A DNA stretch of 64,000 nt from Nelumbo lutea (lineage: Eukaryota; Streptophyta; Magnoliopsida; Proteales; Nelumbonaceae), in contig JAKGHH010000003.1 of assembly GCA_022828595.1 (NCBI GenBank), positions 57,277,759 to 57,341,758 on the forward strand, given 5' to 3'. The first letter of the stretch is position 1. Each line of letters starts with the position of its first letter. Made by a program: the position numbers and the translations under genes. The notes under the pieces are model-generated. The model ran no database searches and was not told the DNA's origin. It saw only the letters and a program-made list of their open reading frames with translations. This document shows positions 22,256-33,560 of this stretch, piece after piece.

Positions 22256-25200
22256 GAACAACACAACTTAAACTAGATCTGATCCAGCGGAAGGCCTATC
22301 TTCGAGTTGAATTGCCTAATTGAAGACCTCCGCTTACAACCTTGCTTATCAACAAGGGAATCAAAAGACAGTTTAGTTTAAGTGGAAAATTTTAGGAGGG
22401 GAATACTCCAGTTAGAACCAATCAAACGCGTCACACTCCCCTCCATATATAGAAGACCTCTAAGGGGTCCAATCACTCAATAAATCATATAAGAAGCTTC
22501 ATTAGTTTATCAAATTGGTAGAGCATAACCATCAGACATAAAGATTATGACCAAATTGCATTCATGTTCTTCCTTAGGCAACACAAACATTCAAGAGGGA
22601 GGAGAAATAGTTATGAAGGTGATGTATACCATTATAGTTTTAGAATAAATAAATTTATAAATTCGATGAAATTGAATAGTGATGAACAAGAAGAAATTGG
22701 AACATGTACCCTTGATGTCTTAGTTGTGGAAACTGATCTGATCTGACCAAGGAACTACTTCTTGGAGCCAATAAGGTTGGAGGGGGCTCACTTGTATCTG
22801 ATGAAGAGAAAAGAGGTGTCTCAAGAGGGGTAAGAAGCCTATTCATGGAAATTGAAGGAAACAAACATTAGTTGTCAAATGCTAGTTTGAGTTCAATTTT
22901 CTAATTATACATCATCTATTTAAGGATATACTTACACCTATTTATTAAGGGAAAGAAAAACATATACACAATCATACTTGTCAGTGGTAAGATTATATTA
23001 TCAAACTCAAAGAATTAGAAACAAAAAAAGTTTGTTTCATTTCCATACTATGTCATTGTGAAAACAAAAGATTCTTTCATAGAAATGTGATTCCAGAACT
23101 AGATGAGTACAAAAGGAACTTGCAGAACAAACTCGTTTTGGTTGAGAATTGACTCAGGCCTGTTGGGCTAGAAGAAATAACTTGATCATAAGATTGAAAA
23201 GTTGGTGAATATAAGCTTTTAACATTAAAAATTTAACCACTGTAGCAGTGCAACTTTATGTGGGTTGGCACTTGGCACCTACAAGTCAGTACTGTATTTT
23301 GAATCTTACGAGGGATAATCTGTGATCCATGATTTGGATTCTAATTTAGAAATTACTTCTCCTTGGTTTTGCATCAGATAATTATTTATTTGTAAATCTT
23401 GAGGTCTAGTCTAGAAATGCTAATAGTCCTAGGAAAAATTGTACAGGCACTAGGTGGAACAATTTTGCTCACTTGACTAGAAATAAGGGGCTTCATACAG
23501 TTGAAAAGGAAAAGATACAGGGAATTTCAAAAAATGAATAATGAGAAAATTACAAGCATGCCATTAGAGAAAAAGTAACAATCATATGATTCGGGTAGCT
23601 GCTAAGAACTGGATAGACTATTATATATATGGTAGTCTATAGTAATCCGATGGCATATAAATCACCTTTTCACGAAAATAAAAATTAAATTCTTTCATCT
23701 AAGGATTTTTTTTTCATCTGTTAAAATCATATCTATCAACTTCTTACCAACTGTGAACTGAAAAGTAAATGAAAAATAAAAGCTACCCAAGCAAACGCTA
23801 TTTCCTATCTTCATTCCACATTGCGTTTACTTAACAGACCATGTAAACTTTACTACGGTCAAACATTCTATAACTTCATTAAGATCATGGCAATAATGTC
23901 AAAGTAACCTATAGCTCTCTTTCATGATTTCTTGAATTTTTTTGGAGATGCTACCTGTTACTGATCTATGAACTTCAAGAGGCTTTTCTTATGGTTCAAA
24001 ATATGTTTCATATTCTGACCACAATAGGCCTACTCTAGTATCCTAATTGGTTCACTTTTCCTATATTAATTTCATTAGCTGCAGAAATGGCGAACAAATC
24101 TTCCTTTACGAGTTAATTTCCTTATTACTGAAGAATCATTTACTGAATGATAAAAGCAAATGAATTCCCAGGTAGCAGCAATAAGACAACCTCGGAGTGC
24201 TATCAACAATTGTTGGGTAGCCTCTCTAGACCAAATAATACGATGAGAAACACCGAACAACATTCTCAAGCAAGTAGATCCTAGCACCGTTGGACCTCAC
24301 ACTAACAAATTTTACCATGTTAAGGATCTAGACTTCAAGAAGAATTGAATTCCCATTGTCTCTTATTGGTTAGCACTTAGCTAAATAGAAAATGCAATTA
24401 ACGAATGGAAGACCACCATGGCTAGCCAGAGAGATGGAGAGAATTTTATTCAATATAGAAAGGAGACTATTAAAGCTAGAAAGCAAGTAAATGACAAACA
24501 GTGATCTAAAAACTAACAAGCATACAAATTACGTCAGGGAGAAAATTATGGACAAAACGCATACCAGTCATAATCATTCTTTCCGGCCCCCATCCACTAA
24601 ACAGAGTAGATCGTCGATTCCATTCCTCGCTAGTTTTACTGGTCCAACTGATAATTCTCCCCAATTTCATCGATACTGAAGACATTCATAACCAGAACTA
24701 TTAACAAATATGATATTTCTTTTATTAAGAAAATATCAAAATAATAAATTTGACTTTGACTAATTTCTTCTCAAAAATTTATTATTAGGAGGAAATCAAA
24801 CATTGGCGTTCCTTCTTAAGTATTTAACTAAGCAACTAGAGTTAGAAAGGGCGAAATGACAAGCAAAAAATAATAATGATAAATAAATTGTAGAATCAAA
24901 TAAAAACAAAAAAATGAGAAAAATATTTAACATCACTCTTAGGCTAGAAAATAATACTATCGTAAATATAAAGTTGTAGCAAAGAAATACGGATGCCCTC
25001 TAAATTTGCACAGGTGCACATAGGAACATCAACCTAATCAAAATCAACATCAAATTGGTCAGCTCCTCTGACAATTTCTATCGTCTCGTTGAAATAGCAA
25101 GAACAGCCTGCTGGAAGCTGACAAATTTTGAAATTGAAAAAAAAATGAATTTTCTATCGTCTCTCTGAAATAGCAAGAACAACCTGGAGAAGAGATTTAA
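22256..25200. other. intergenic DNA, no gene recognised
   Basis: No domain, RNA gene or repeat with clear ends was recognised. A GC-balanced patch at 22,260-22,450, read on the minus strand, has a TATATATGGAGG-like promoter feel but no coding sequence after it. The rest is AT-rich spacer with short meaningless ORFs. Confidence 0.45.
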
Positions 25201-25204
25201 GTTT

Positions 25205-25660
25205 TCATCTGTATCTCTCGAGATGATGGTGGTGCTCCGACCTCTCCGGAGTTGCGATCCCGTCGGAACAATCCTCCCTCCGACCAAACCTCGAGATGCG
25301 ATTCATATCGACCAATCTGAAAGAGAGACAATGGATAACAGAGAGAGATGGGGTGGTGGCAGAAAATGCAATAGTAGATACAAAGCGAGAATTATAGCTT
25401 CTCTTTTTATGGCTTTGTTCTTTTATGTGAAGATGTTCTTGGAGAGAGAGAGAGAGAGAGAGAGGGAGGGACATAGGGAGAGAGTCGTGGATCTGTACAG
25501 TACTTGGTGCAGTTGTAAGTAAAGCTTGGTGAATTGTCACCTCACAGGAAAAAGGAAGTGTGATGCTTAGATGGCGTGGCTGAAAATCGGTCTTATAATT
25601 TCAAAAGTTGAATTCGAGAGTCATTATAAATTCTGTATGGGCTCGTCTGGTGTTCAGATT
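25205..25660 (-). repeat. right arm of the inverted duplication
   Basis: Reverse complement of 16,935-17,610, minus the ~260-bp segment present in the left arm. It keeps the leader-like DNA, a GA microsatellite (25,442-25,464, CT on the other strand) and the first ~25 codons of the same coding-like stretch (MNRISRFGRREDC), then diverges. Sequence differences between arms are scattered, so the duplication is not recent. Confidence 0.8.
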
Positions 25661-26402
25661 TCCCTTTCTTTTATTATTGAACGGAATAGAACAAATCTCC
25701 TGAATAGTCCAGAGGGCAATTTTATCCTATACGAAATAAATACGAAGTGTGTGTCATAACTCATAAGGTGGAAACACCTCGTGTGTTATGCCTTGAAGTT
25801 GACATTCTGAGAGCAGCATTCCCTTTAATGATATTAAGGGTGAAAAGTCACCCTTATCGGCTAGAAAAAGCTCAGTTGGAAAGTTGATAAAGGAGGTTCT
25901 GCAGGTAGACGAAGAAAAACTAGTTAGTTTATAAAGCTTATCTGCAGGTTGGAGGAAGTAGAGTGCCGTTTTGGCGTGTTAACATCCACATTCTTGTTTT
26001 AATCGCCCTAGGTTTGGATGTTATTTTTGAAAATTTCTCAACACTTCGGTCATCACTGATGCGATCGAGTACTATGATCTTATAACGACTCTTCCGTGTG
26101 ACTTAAGGTTCTTGGCCGGTGTAAGGCTGTTGGGCTTTTTTCCTCTTTAAAGTCAATAGTTTGGTCTTCAAGGAATCCGACTCATACCGTTGAATGGCAT
26201 GGATCAGTTAGACTTTGTTCTGCAACCGTTCGTTGAGGTTTCAACCTTTGAATATTTAAAAGCATTCCTTGACCCAACATAGTAGATACGTGATAAATTC
26301 ATTCCTTCCTCCATCCCTCCAGCCATGTCGGAGTAAGTAATTCAGGGAACAGGTATCGGCAAAACGGTTGTCTGCGTAGTACTCGATGTGCAGACACCAG
26401 AC
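25661..26402 (+). promoter_or_regulatory. upstream region of the LRR receptor kinase
   Basis: Likely promoter and 5' leader. W-box cores of the TTGAC type, the WRKY-binding motif common upstream of defence receptors, occur at 26,269-26,274 (TTGACC) and, inverted, at 26,152-26,156. An ATG at 26,386 is out of frame with the receptor and opens a short upstream ORF overlapping its start. Function is inferred from position only. Confidence 0.3.
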
Positions 26403-29400
26403 ATGTCGCAGACTCAAAGACCGTATCTTTTCCTTCCTCTGCTTCTTCTGTTTCTCTTCTCCCTCCCATTGAAGCCCTCTACATCAACAACTACAGAAGC
26501 CCAAGCTCTGGTCAAGTGGAAGAATAGTTTAGCTTCCTCTGATGCTCTACGTTCTTGGTCCCTCACCAATATAAGAAGCTCCTGCAATTGGGTCGGCATC
26601 GTCTGCAACAAAGCCGGAAGCGTCACCCAGATAAACCTCCCCAGCTCTAGTCTCAACGGGACACTCGACCAACTTAGTTTCGCATCGTTACCCAATCTCA
26701 CCAGTTTTGATCTCAGCGGTAACTCTCTCGATGGAACAATTCCCTCGGCCATTGCCAACCTCTCCAAGCTCACTCACTTGGACCTGGGCACCAATAATTT
26801 CGTTGGTTCCATCCCTCCAGAGATCGGAAGGCTGTCGGAGCTCCTCTATCTCAACCTCTTCAACAATTCTCTCGAGGGTCCAATCCCATATAAGATCAGC
26901 AATCTCCAAAAGGTATGGTACCTAGACCTCGGGTCAAACTACTTAGAATCCCCTGACTCATCCAAGTTCTCTGCCATGCCCAACCTTACATATCTTAGTC
27001 TTTTCTACAACTCACTGAGTATGGACTTCCCGCCTTTCGTACTCAACTGCCGGAACCTGACTTACCTCGACTTATCGTCGAACAGCCTTTCGGGCCCGAT
27101 ACCAGAACTGTTGGCCACCAATCTGCAGAAGATTGAGTACCTTAATTTTACTAGTAATTTCTTTCAAGGGCCGTTGCCTGTGAACCTGAAGAAGCTTGGT
27201 CGGCTGAAAGAGCTACGTCTGGGAGAGAACAGGTTCACTGGTACAATACCCACTTGGATTGGTTCTATTTCTGGACTGCAAATTCTCGAATTACAAAGCA
27301 ATTCACTGGTTGGGCAGATCCCTTCTTCACTGAGCCAACTCAGGATGCTTCAAAAACTGTATCTCGATGGTAACAGATTGAATTCGACTATTCCTTCCGA
27401 GCTCGGCCTTTGTACTAATCTCACCTTCCTAAGCCTTGGGGCGAACTTTCTCACCGGGTTCCTTCCTCCCTCCCTATCCAAACTGACCAAGATATCTGTA
27501 CTGAATATCTCAGACAACTCGCTATATGGAGAGATTCACCCTTACTTCATTACAAACTGGACCCAATTGACCTCTTTGCAACTCCAGCACAATAGCTTTA
27601 GGGGAAAAATTCCTCCTGAGATCGGTAGATTGACAAATCTCACAGTCCTCTTCCTCTTGGATAATCACTTTTCAGGTCTGATACCTCCGGAGATTGGGAA
27701 CCTGAAAGATTTGGTGCAACTAGACCTATCAAAGAACGCTCTCACAGGTCCTATACCTCGCATATTCGGAAATCTAGCAAAGCTTGAGTTCTTGAACCTT
27801 TTCGGAAGCAACTTAAATGGGACAATTCCCCCTGAGATTGGAAACATGTCATCACTACAGATGCTTGATCTCAACTCGAATCAATTGCAAGGAGAGGTGC
27901 CAGACACCATATCTCGCCTTGAAAATCTTGAGATGCTCAACTTGGTTAACAACAACTTATCTGGTAGCTTTCCGAGAGAATTTGGACAGAGTAGTCCTTC
28001 TTTGAAACATGCCTACTTTTCCAACAACAGCTTTTCTGGTGAGTTACCGCCGGGGTTATGTAATGGCTTTTCCCTAGAACGTTTGACAATCCATACCAAT
28101 CATTTCACAGGGCCATTGCCCGCCTGCTTGTGGAATTGTTCAAAACTGGTTAGAGTAAGGCTTGAAAAAAACCAGCTCACTGGGAACATATCAAAGGCTT
28201 TCGGAGTACACCCAGATCTTCTGTACATAGATCTCAGTGGTAACAGGTTTTCTGGTGAGCTCTCCCCAGAGTGGGGAGAGTGTGCAAATCTTACTTATTT
28301 TCACATTGATGGAAATAAAATTTCTGGTGAAATTCCAGCTGAGCTTGGGAAGTTAACCCAATTACAGGATCTAAGCCTGTCTTCAAATGAACTGAGGGGA
28401 CAAATTCCAACAGAATTAGGGAGTCTGAACAGGTTATTCAAGCTTAATTTGAGCAAAAATCACTTGACAGGAGTGATCCCTCGGAGCATTAGCAATTTAA
28501 ATGGCCTACAAGTACTTGACTTGTCAGAAAATGTATTAAATGGCAATATACCTTCAGAGATTGGAAAGTGCACCAGCTTGATTAAGTTGAATTTGAGTAA
28601 CAATGAGTTATTAGGTGAAATACCATCTGAGTTGGGGAATTTAAATGCTTTGCAGTCGTTTCTTGATCTTAGCCAAAATTCATTCTCAGGGTCCATTCCT
28701 TTGAACCTGGGGAAGCTGACTGCATTAGAGAATCTCAATCTATCCCATAACAACCTCTCTGGCACAATCCCTAAATTGTTATCTGACATGTCTAGTATAC
28801 AGCATATAGATTTCTCCTACAATGAATTGACTGGTCCTGTTCCAGATGGCAACATTTTCCTGAAGGCACCTGCTACAGCCTTCATTGGAAATCCAGGTCT
28901 GTGTGGAACTGCAAAAGGACTACCCCCTTGTGATACAAGTCCTCCTCGCAGTCATTCCAAGAAGCATAACAGACTCATTATTTCTATCATTGTCCCCATT
29001 GTCTGTGTTTTACTTTTGGGAGCTGTAATTACTGGAATTCTAATTCTAAGTAGGAAATCAAGACAACCAGGTGAAGAGATTAGAAGTGTCACAAAGGATG
29101 AAACTTCTGGGGAATTGATTTGGGAAAGAGAAGGAAGATTCATATTCAATGATATCATTAGAGCCACAGACAACTTCAATGAGGAGCACTGTATTGGAAA
29201 AGGAGGATATGGATCTGTTTACAAAGCAGTGCTTTCAACAGGTCAAATAGTAGCTGTTAAGTGGCTAAATATGTCAGATTCAAGTGACATTCCAGCAATA
29301 AATCGACAAAGTTTTGAGAATGAAATCCGTACATTAACAGAAGCTCGGCACCGGAATATAGTTAAGCTGTATGGATTCTGTTCTAGGAAGGGAATCGTGT

Positions 29401-31104
29401 ATTTGGTGTATGAGTATGTAGAGAGAGGTAGTCTGGGAAAGGTTTTGTATGGGAAAGAAGGGGGGAGTGAATTGGACTGGGTGGCAAGGGTGAAAATTAT
29501 CCAAGGGCTTGCCCATGCAATTGCTTATTTGCACCATGATTGTTCTCCTCCTATTGTGCATCGGGACATATCTGTGAATAATGTTTTGCTTGAGTCAAGC
29601 TTTGAAACTCGGCTTTCAGACTTTGGAACAGCTAGATTATTGAGCTCTGATTCATCCAATTGGACTACAGTTGCTGGGTCTTATGGTTACATGGCTCCAG
29701 GTATGCTATATTTTGTATCCATTTGTTTTTTTATTCATTTCATTATTCTTACCTGTACGAATTGATGTCTCCTGGTTTAGGATAAGAAATCATCTAATGG
29801 TTTAGTAACACTGGAATTAGGGATGAGGACATAGGCAACTGTTCTTTACGGAGCTAACTGTTTCTATTTGGATTCTGGATCATCTTCAATGTGCTCAAGA
29901 GATGATTATCTCAATGGACCCAATGTATGACAACACTCATTCATCTACTGTTTTCTGCCTTGTACCTTGTAGGCAAACATGCTTGATGATTCAAATTTTA
30001 TAAAACAGTGAACCTGTTTTCAGTACTGAATGTCTCTTGGGCAACTGTCATTTACTGTGCTATCTGCTTCTGATTGTATTGTGTATCATCTAAAATGTGC
30101 TCAATAGATGATTCTTCCATGTTTCAATGGGTTTGACTTGACCAAAGTAGACCAGGCATGCACATAGTTTACTAATTCATATTGGCAAAACCCTACTCAG
30201 CTTCATTAGGTCCACCATTAAGCATCTTTTCGATAGTCTGGGCCTTGTACATGATGTATCTTGCTATGTTGGTACAAGTGTTTGGATCAAGTAAATGAAA
30301 TATGCACGCAAGATATGGACCTGATCCAGACAATCCTCTATTGGACTAGAAAACATCAGCTGACTAATGTTTTAAGCACTTAGCAGAAGTGACTCGTATT
30401 GATAAGTTGGCTACAGGATTCTTCTTTTGAGCTTAAGTTAGAAATCCTTTTATATTATTAGAGGCTTCTGACTTCCTATTTAGTATCTATTTGTTAAATA
30501 TTCTGCGTCAATAATAGTATTATTATTTCTAACCTACTGCCTAGCTTTTCAAAACTTTGGTCAGATAACCTCAACCTGGTCTGACCTGCGTCCTCCCTAA
30601 CTAATGATTTTTAGCTCTGTATTGGATGCTCAGCACCTTTCTTTTTGGTCTGACTTTTGGTGCATCATGTAGTGGATAAATATAACAATTTCACCATAAA
30701 CCATACCATAAATATCTAAGTTCCATTTTCTGTTTAAAAATGAAACCTTAATAAGTTATCTCCTTTGAATTGCAGAGCTTGCATTTACAATGAAGGTCAC
30801 TGAAAAATGTGATGTTTATAGCTTTGGAGTGGTGTCTTTGGAAGTTGTGATGGGAAGACACCCTGGAGAGCTCATTTCTTCGCTGTCATCACCATCAATT
30901 AGTAGTGATTTTGACTTGTTGTTGAAGGATGTTGTAGACCAAAGACTTCCACCACCCACAGGTCAATTGGCAGAGAAGGTGGTGTTTGTAATTAACATGG
31001 CACTGGCATGCACACATGCCAATCCTGAGTCACGCCCTACAATGTGTTTTGTTGCACAGGAACTGTCAGCTCGCACCCATGCATTTCTATCAGAACCACT
31101 TTGA
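26403..31104 (+). CDS. LRR receptor-like kinase, MIK2-like
   Basis: Two exons, 26,403-29,700 and 30,776-31,104, joined in phase 1 across a 1,075-bp GT-AG intron, encode 1,208 aa. The first in-frame ATG is followed by a signal peptide ([15 protein letters not shown]). Next comes an LRR N-cap with CNWVGIVC and roughly 30 plant-type leucine-rich repeats (about residues 75-850) with many N-glycosylation sites. A membrane helix lies near 857-885. The kinase has the glycine loop IGKGGYGSV from residue 931, Lys953 in VAVK, HRD at 1053-1055, DFG at 1073-1075 and APE split by the intron. All key residues are present and it is an RD kinase. It should sit in the plasma membrane, sense an apoplastic peptide or other ligand, and signal by phosphorylation. 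The closest family I recognise is MIK2/At1g35710-like; members of about 1,200 aa form a less studied branch. The ligand cannot be told from sequence. Confidence 0.93.
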
Positions 31105-31370
31105 ACAATTACAATGAGCAAACTAATAGGCTATCACAAATAGATCATGTTAGGTAACTGTATTGATTTTTTCCAGTAGAGTCCATGTCCCTTGGATGAA
31201 TGTATGGAGGAACAGTATTGTATCGATGAATAACCTCATTTTAAATATTTTCTGTTATCTGAGGTGTCTTATCAGGCATATTTCTGAACCATGGGACCAC
31301 TGCATCTTGATTATCATAGATGACAAAATTTCTATGCATATCACTAACAACAAATCAAGTTGTAATGAAG

Positions 31371-31401
<31 letters not shown>

Positions 31402-32237
31402 TTGACATACAAGAGAGGTCCCAATCACCTCATTAGAGCAAGGAAAACTTAAGATGCCACCAATGCCATGCCTATCCATGTAACAATGTCTGTCATTAAC
31501 TTGTCTAAGGGGATATTGTGCAATTCTTACTGGGGTGATATAATGGTCCCGGAAAGCTCTTGGTGGCTGCAGATTATTAAAAAGTAAAAGGTTACTGAGA
31601 AAGGAATATAAAGGCTAGATATGCCAAACCTGAGAAATCGGAATTTGGAACTTGTCCAAGATGAATTGGATGATCCACTAACTGGAATTCAATCTAAAGA
31701 TGTCTTCACACTGGATTTCCAGCTCACAACTCTCTACCCCCAATCTTGTATTGTGAGATGTGTAGCTGCAATGTATTGTGGGCAGAGAGTTATGGGCAGG
31801 AAATCCGGATTGTCTAGTATTCCTTGTGAAAACTCTTTAATGGGTTTTAGGAGATGATATAGACCTTAAAGTCTATCAGGTCATGGACAGTCAAGGAATT
31901 CAAGTTTGGATTAAGTTGGCTAGCCTTCTGAAATCACTGATGGACTATTAAACTCAGGTATGAAAACCACATGTTGGACGATGAACTTGTTTGGAAGGAA
32001 ACTCCAGGATAGTTTGATGTAAAATCTGCTCTACAGGTTTTCTGGCAAAGAGTTAATTTGTCAATAGGTTTCAACATAAATATTTGTTATATGAGATGAC
32101 AAATTTACAACATCAAGCCCTGGAGTTTCCTTCCAAGTATACATGTACGCCCACAGTCTTGATATTCCACTCCCATTGACTTAATAGTTGTTATAGACTT
32201 GGAACAAAACAGAACAGAGATCATTTATTCAGTGCAG
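31105..32237. other. downstream region of the receptor kinase
   Basis: 3' UTR and spacer. A T23 run at 31,381-31,403 and AT-rich DNA follow the stop. Around 31,621-31,730 a frame reads ELVQDELDDPLTG, then SKDVFTLDFQ, which looks coding-like, but no family or splice structure could be assigned. Confidence 0.4.
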
Positions 32238-32471
32238 GTGACTTTGATAGAGAAGGTAAAAACGTATTAGCTAGCATTGTCTTAAATGCTTCCTCTGTCT
32301 CTAATGAGCTCCATATATGATTTATGCATGCTTTGGTTTCAGAAAGCGACATAGGAAAATTATTTAACCTGTTATTGGGCATTACTCCAGCAACTGTAAT
32401 GCAGCGTTTATTGAATGAATTAAGTTCTCTCAAGTATAAAGAGGCCTGGCGTCATGATGTATCTGAAGCAG
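32238..32471 (+). pseudogene. orphan coding exon next to a copia LTR
   Basis: A 234-bp block flanked by a good acceptor (AGTGCAG|GT) and a donor (GAAGCAG|GT). Across it one frame reads DFDREGKNVLASIVLNASS and, after a single TGA, ALVSESDIGKLFNLLLGITP and NELSSLKYKEAW. The composition and splice signals suggest a real exon of a lost or broken gene. The copia LTR starts at 32,474, two bases past the exon end. The family is not recognised and the neighbouring exons are not visible. Confidence 0.4.
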
Positions 32472-32473
32472 GT

Positions 32474-32753
32474 TGGAAGAAGTAGGGAATTTCTTCTATA
32501 AACAAATAGAATAACAGAGAAATGGAAGAATAACTTAGTCGAATTGTAACTGGTCTCTCATGTATTTAAATAGATGATTGTTACAAAGAGATTGCTATGT
32601 ACAGTGTTTGAGTTCAAAAAGGAAACTAGTTACAAGATATGATAATGTTAGGTAAGAGATTGGGTTGGGTTAGTTTATCTAAGATAATGATAACCTTGTA
32701 CATAATCTGCCAAATCAGTTATATATATGTGGGTAACTGAGATTTCTCTAGCA
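32474..32753 (-). repeat. 3' LTR of the copia remnant
   Basis: About 280 bp on the minus strand, starting TGCTAGAGAAATC directly after the polypurine tract and apparently ending TTCTTCCA. It contains TATTTAAATA (about 32,565-32,575), a likely TATA box. The inner edge is firm; the outer edge is inferred from TG...CA. Confidence 0.65.
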
Positions 32754-33560
32754 TCCCCCCTCAAGCTTAGCGGTCCCTTAGAGATGGTAAGCTTGACTGT
32801 GAGCTCATGAAATCTGGTTGAGGGAAGAGGTTTTGTAAGAACATCAGAAATCTGATTGTGACTAGATACATTACTGACAATGAGAGACCCAGCTGCAACC
32901 TCCTCTCATATAAAATGAAGATCTAATTTAGTTCGAGCATGGTGAACAGGATTGGATGAGAGAAACTTGGCTCCCAAATTGTCACACCAGATTACCGGAG
33001 GTCGAGGAAGCTTCAAACCAAGCTCTCGTAGCAACATCTGGAGCCAAATAATTTCAGTGACAGTGGAGGCAAGGATATGGTACTTTGATTCCGTGCTGGA
33101 GTGAGTAACCGTGGACTGCTTACGAGAGCTCCATGAAATTAGATTACAGCCCAAATAAACACAAAACCCTCCTTTGGAGCAGCAATCAACTGGGCAACTA
33201 GCCTAATCAACATCTGAAAAGGCCTCTAGATCCAATTCATGAGAGAAACAAAAAAGAATTCCATGATCAATGGTAAAAAAGAGTTCCATGATCAATGGTG
33301 GAATTCAGATAATAAAGGATCTGCTTAACAGAACTCCAATGAACATCAGTAAGTTCCTTCATAAATTGGCAAACTTTATTAACAAAGAAACTATTGTCTG
33401 ACTGAGTGAGAGTAATATACTATAACGCCCCTACCACACTACGGCATTGAGTGGCATCAGAGAGAGATGAACCTTGAGTGACGTCAAGACGGGTAGAAGC
33501 AGCCATAGGCGTATAAACAGGTTTAGCTTCATGCGTCTTGGTCTTATATAATGCCCCTAC
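32474..33560 (-). mobile_element. truncated Ty1/copia retrotransposon
   Basis: 3' part of a copia element on the minus strand. From about 33,440 downwards, broken reverse-transcriptase C-terminal sequence reads YITLTQSDNSF, VNKVCQFMKEL and SSVKQILYYLNS. Then RNase H runs from 33,154 to 32,906 ([53 protein letters not shown]). Stops and frameshifts interrupt both. A polypurine tract (CTTGAGGGGGGA, minus strand) ends at the LTR edge. Integrase, gag and the 5' LTR are missing, so the copy is dead. Confidence 0.85.

Noticed and set aside
26388..26402. GTG at 26,388 as the receptor kinase start
   Set aside because: Nuclear plant genes start at ATG; the in-frame ATG at 26,403 directly precedes the signal peptide.
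26414..29561. Minus-strand ORFs opposite the receptor kinase
   Set aside because: Shadows of the LRR coding strand, which has regular codon periodicity.
31621..31857. Gene encoding a 78-aa protein
   Set aside because: Part of the frame looks coding-like, but there is no domain, splice context or conserved end.
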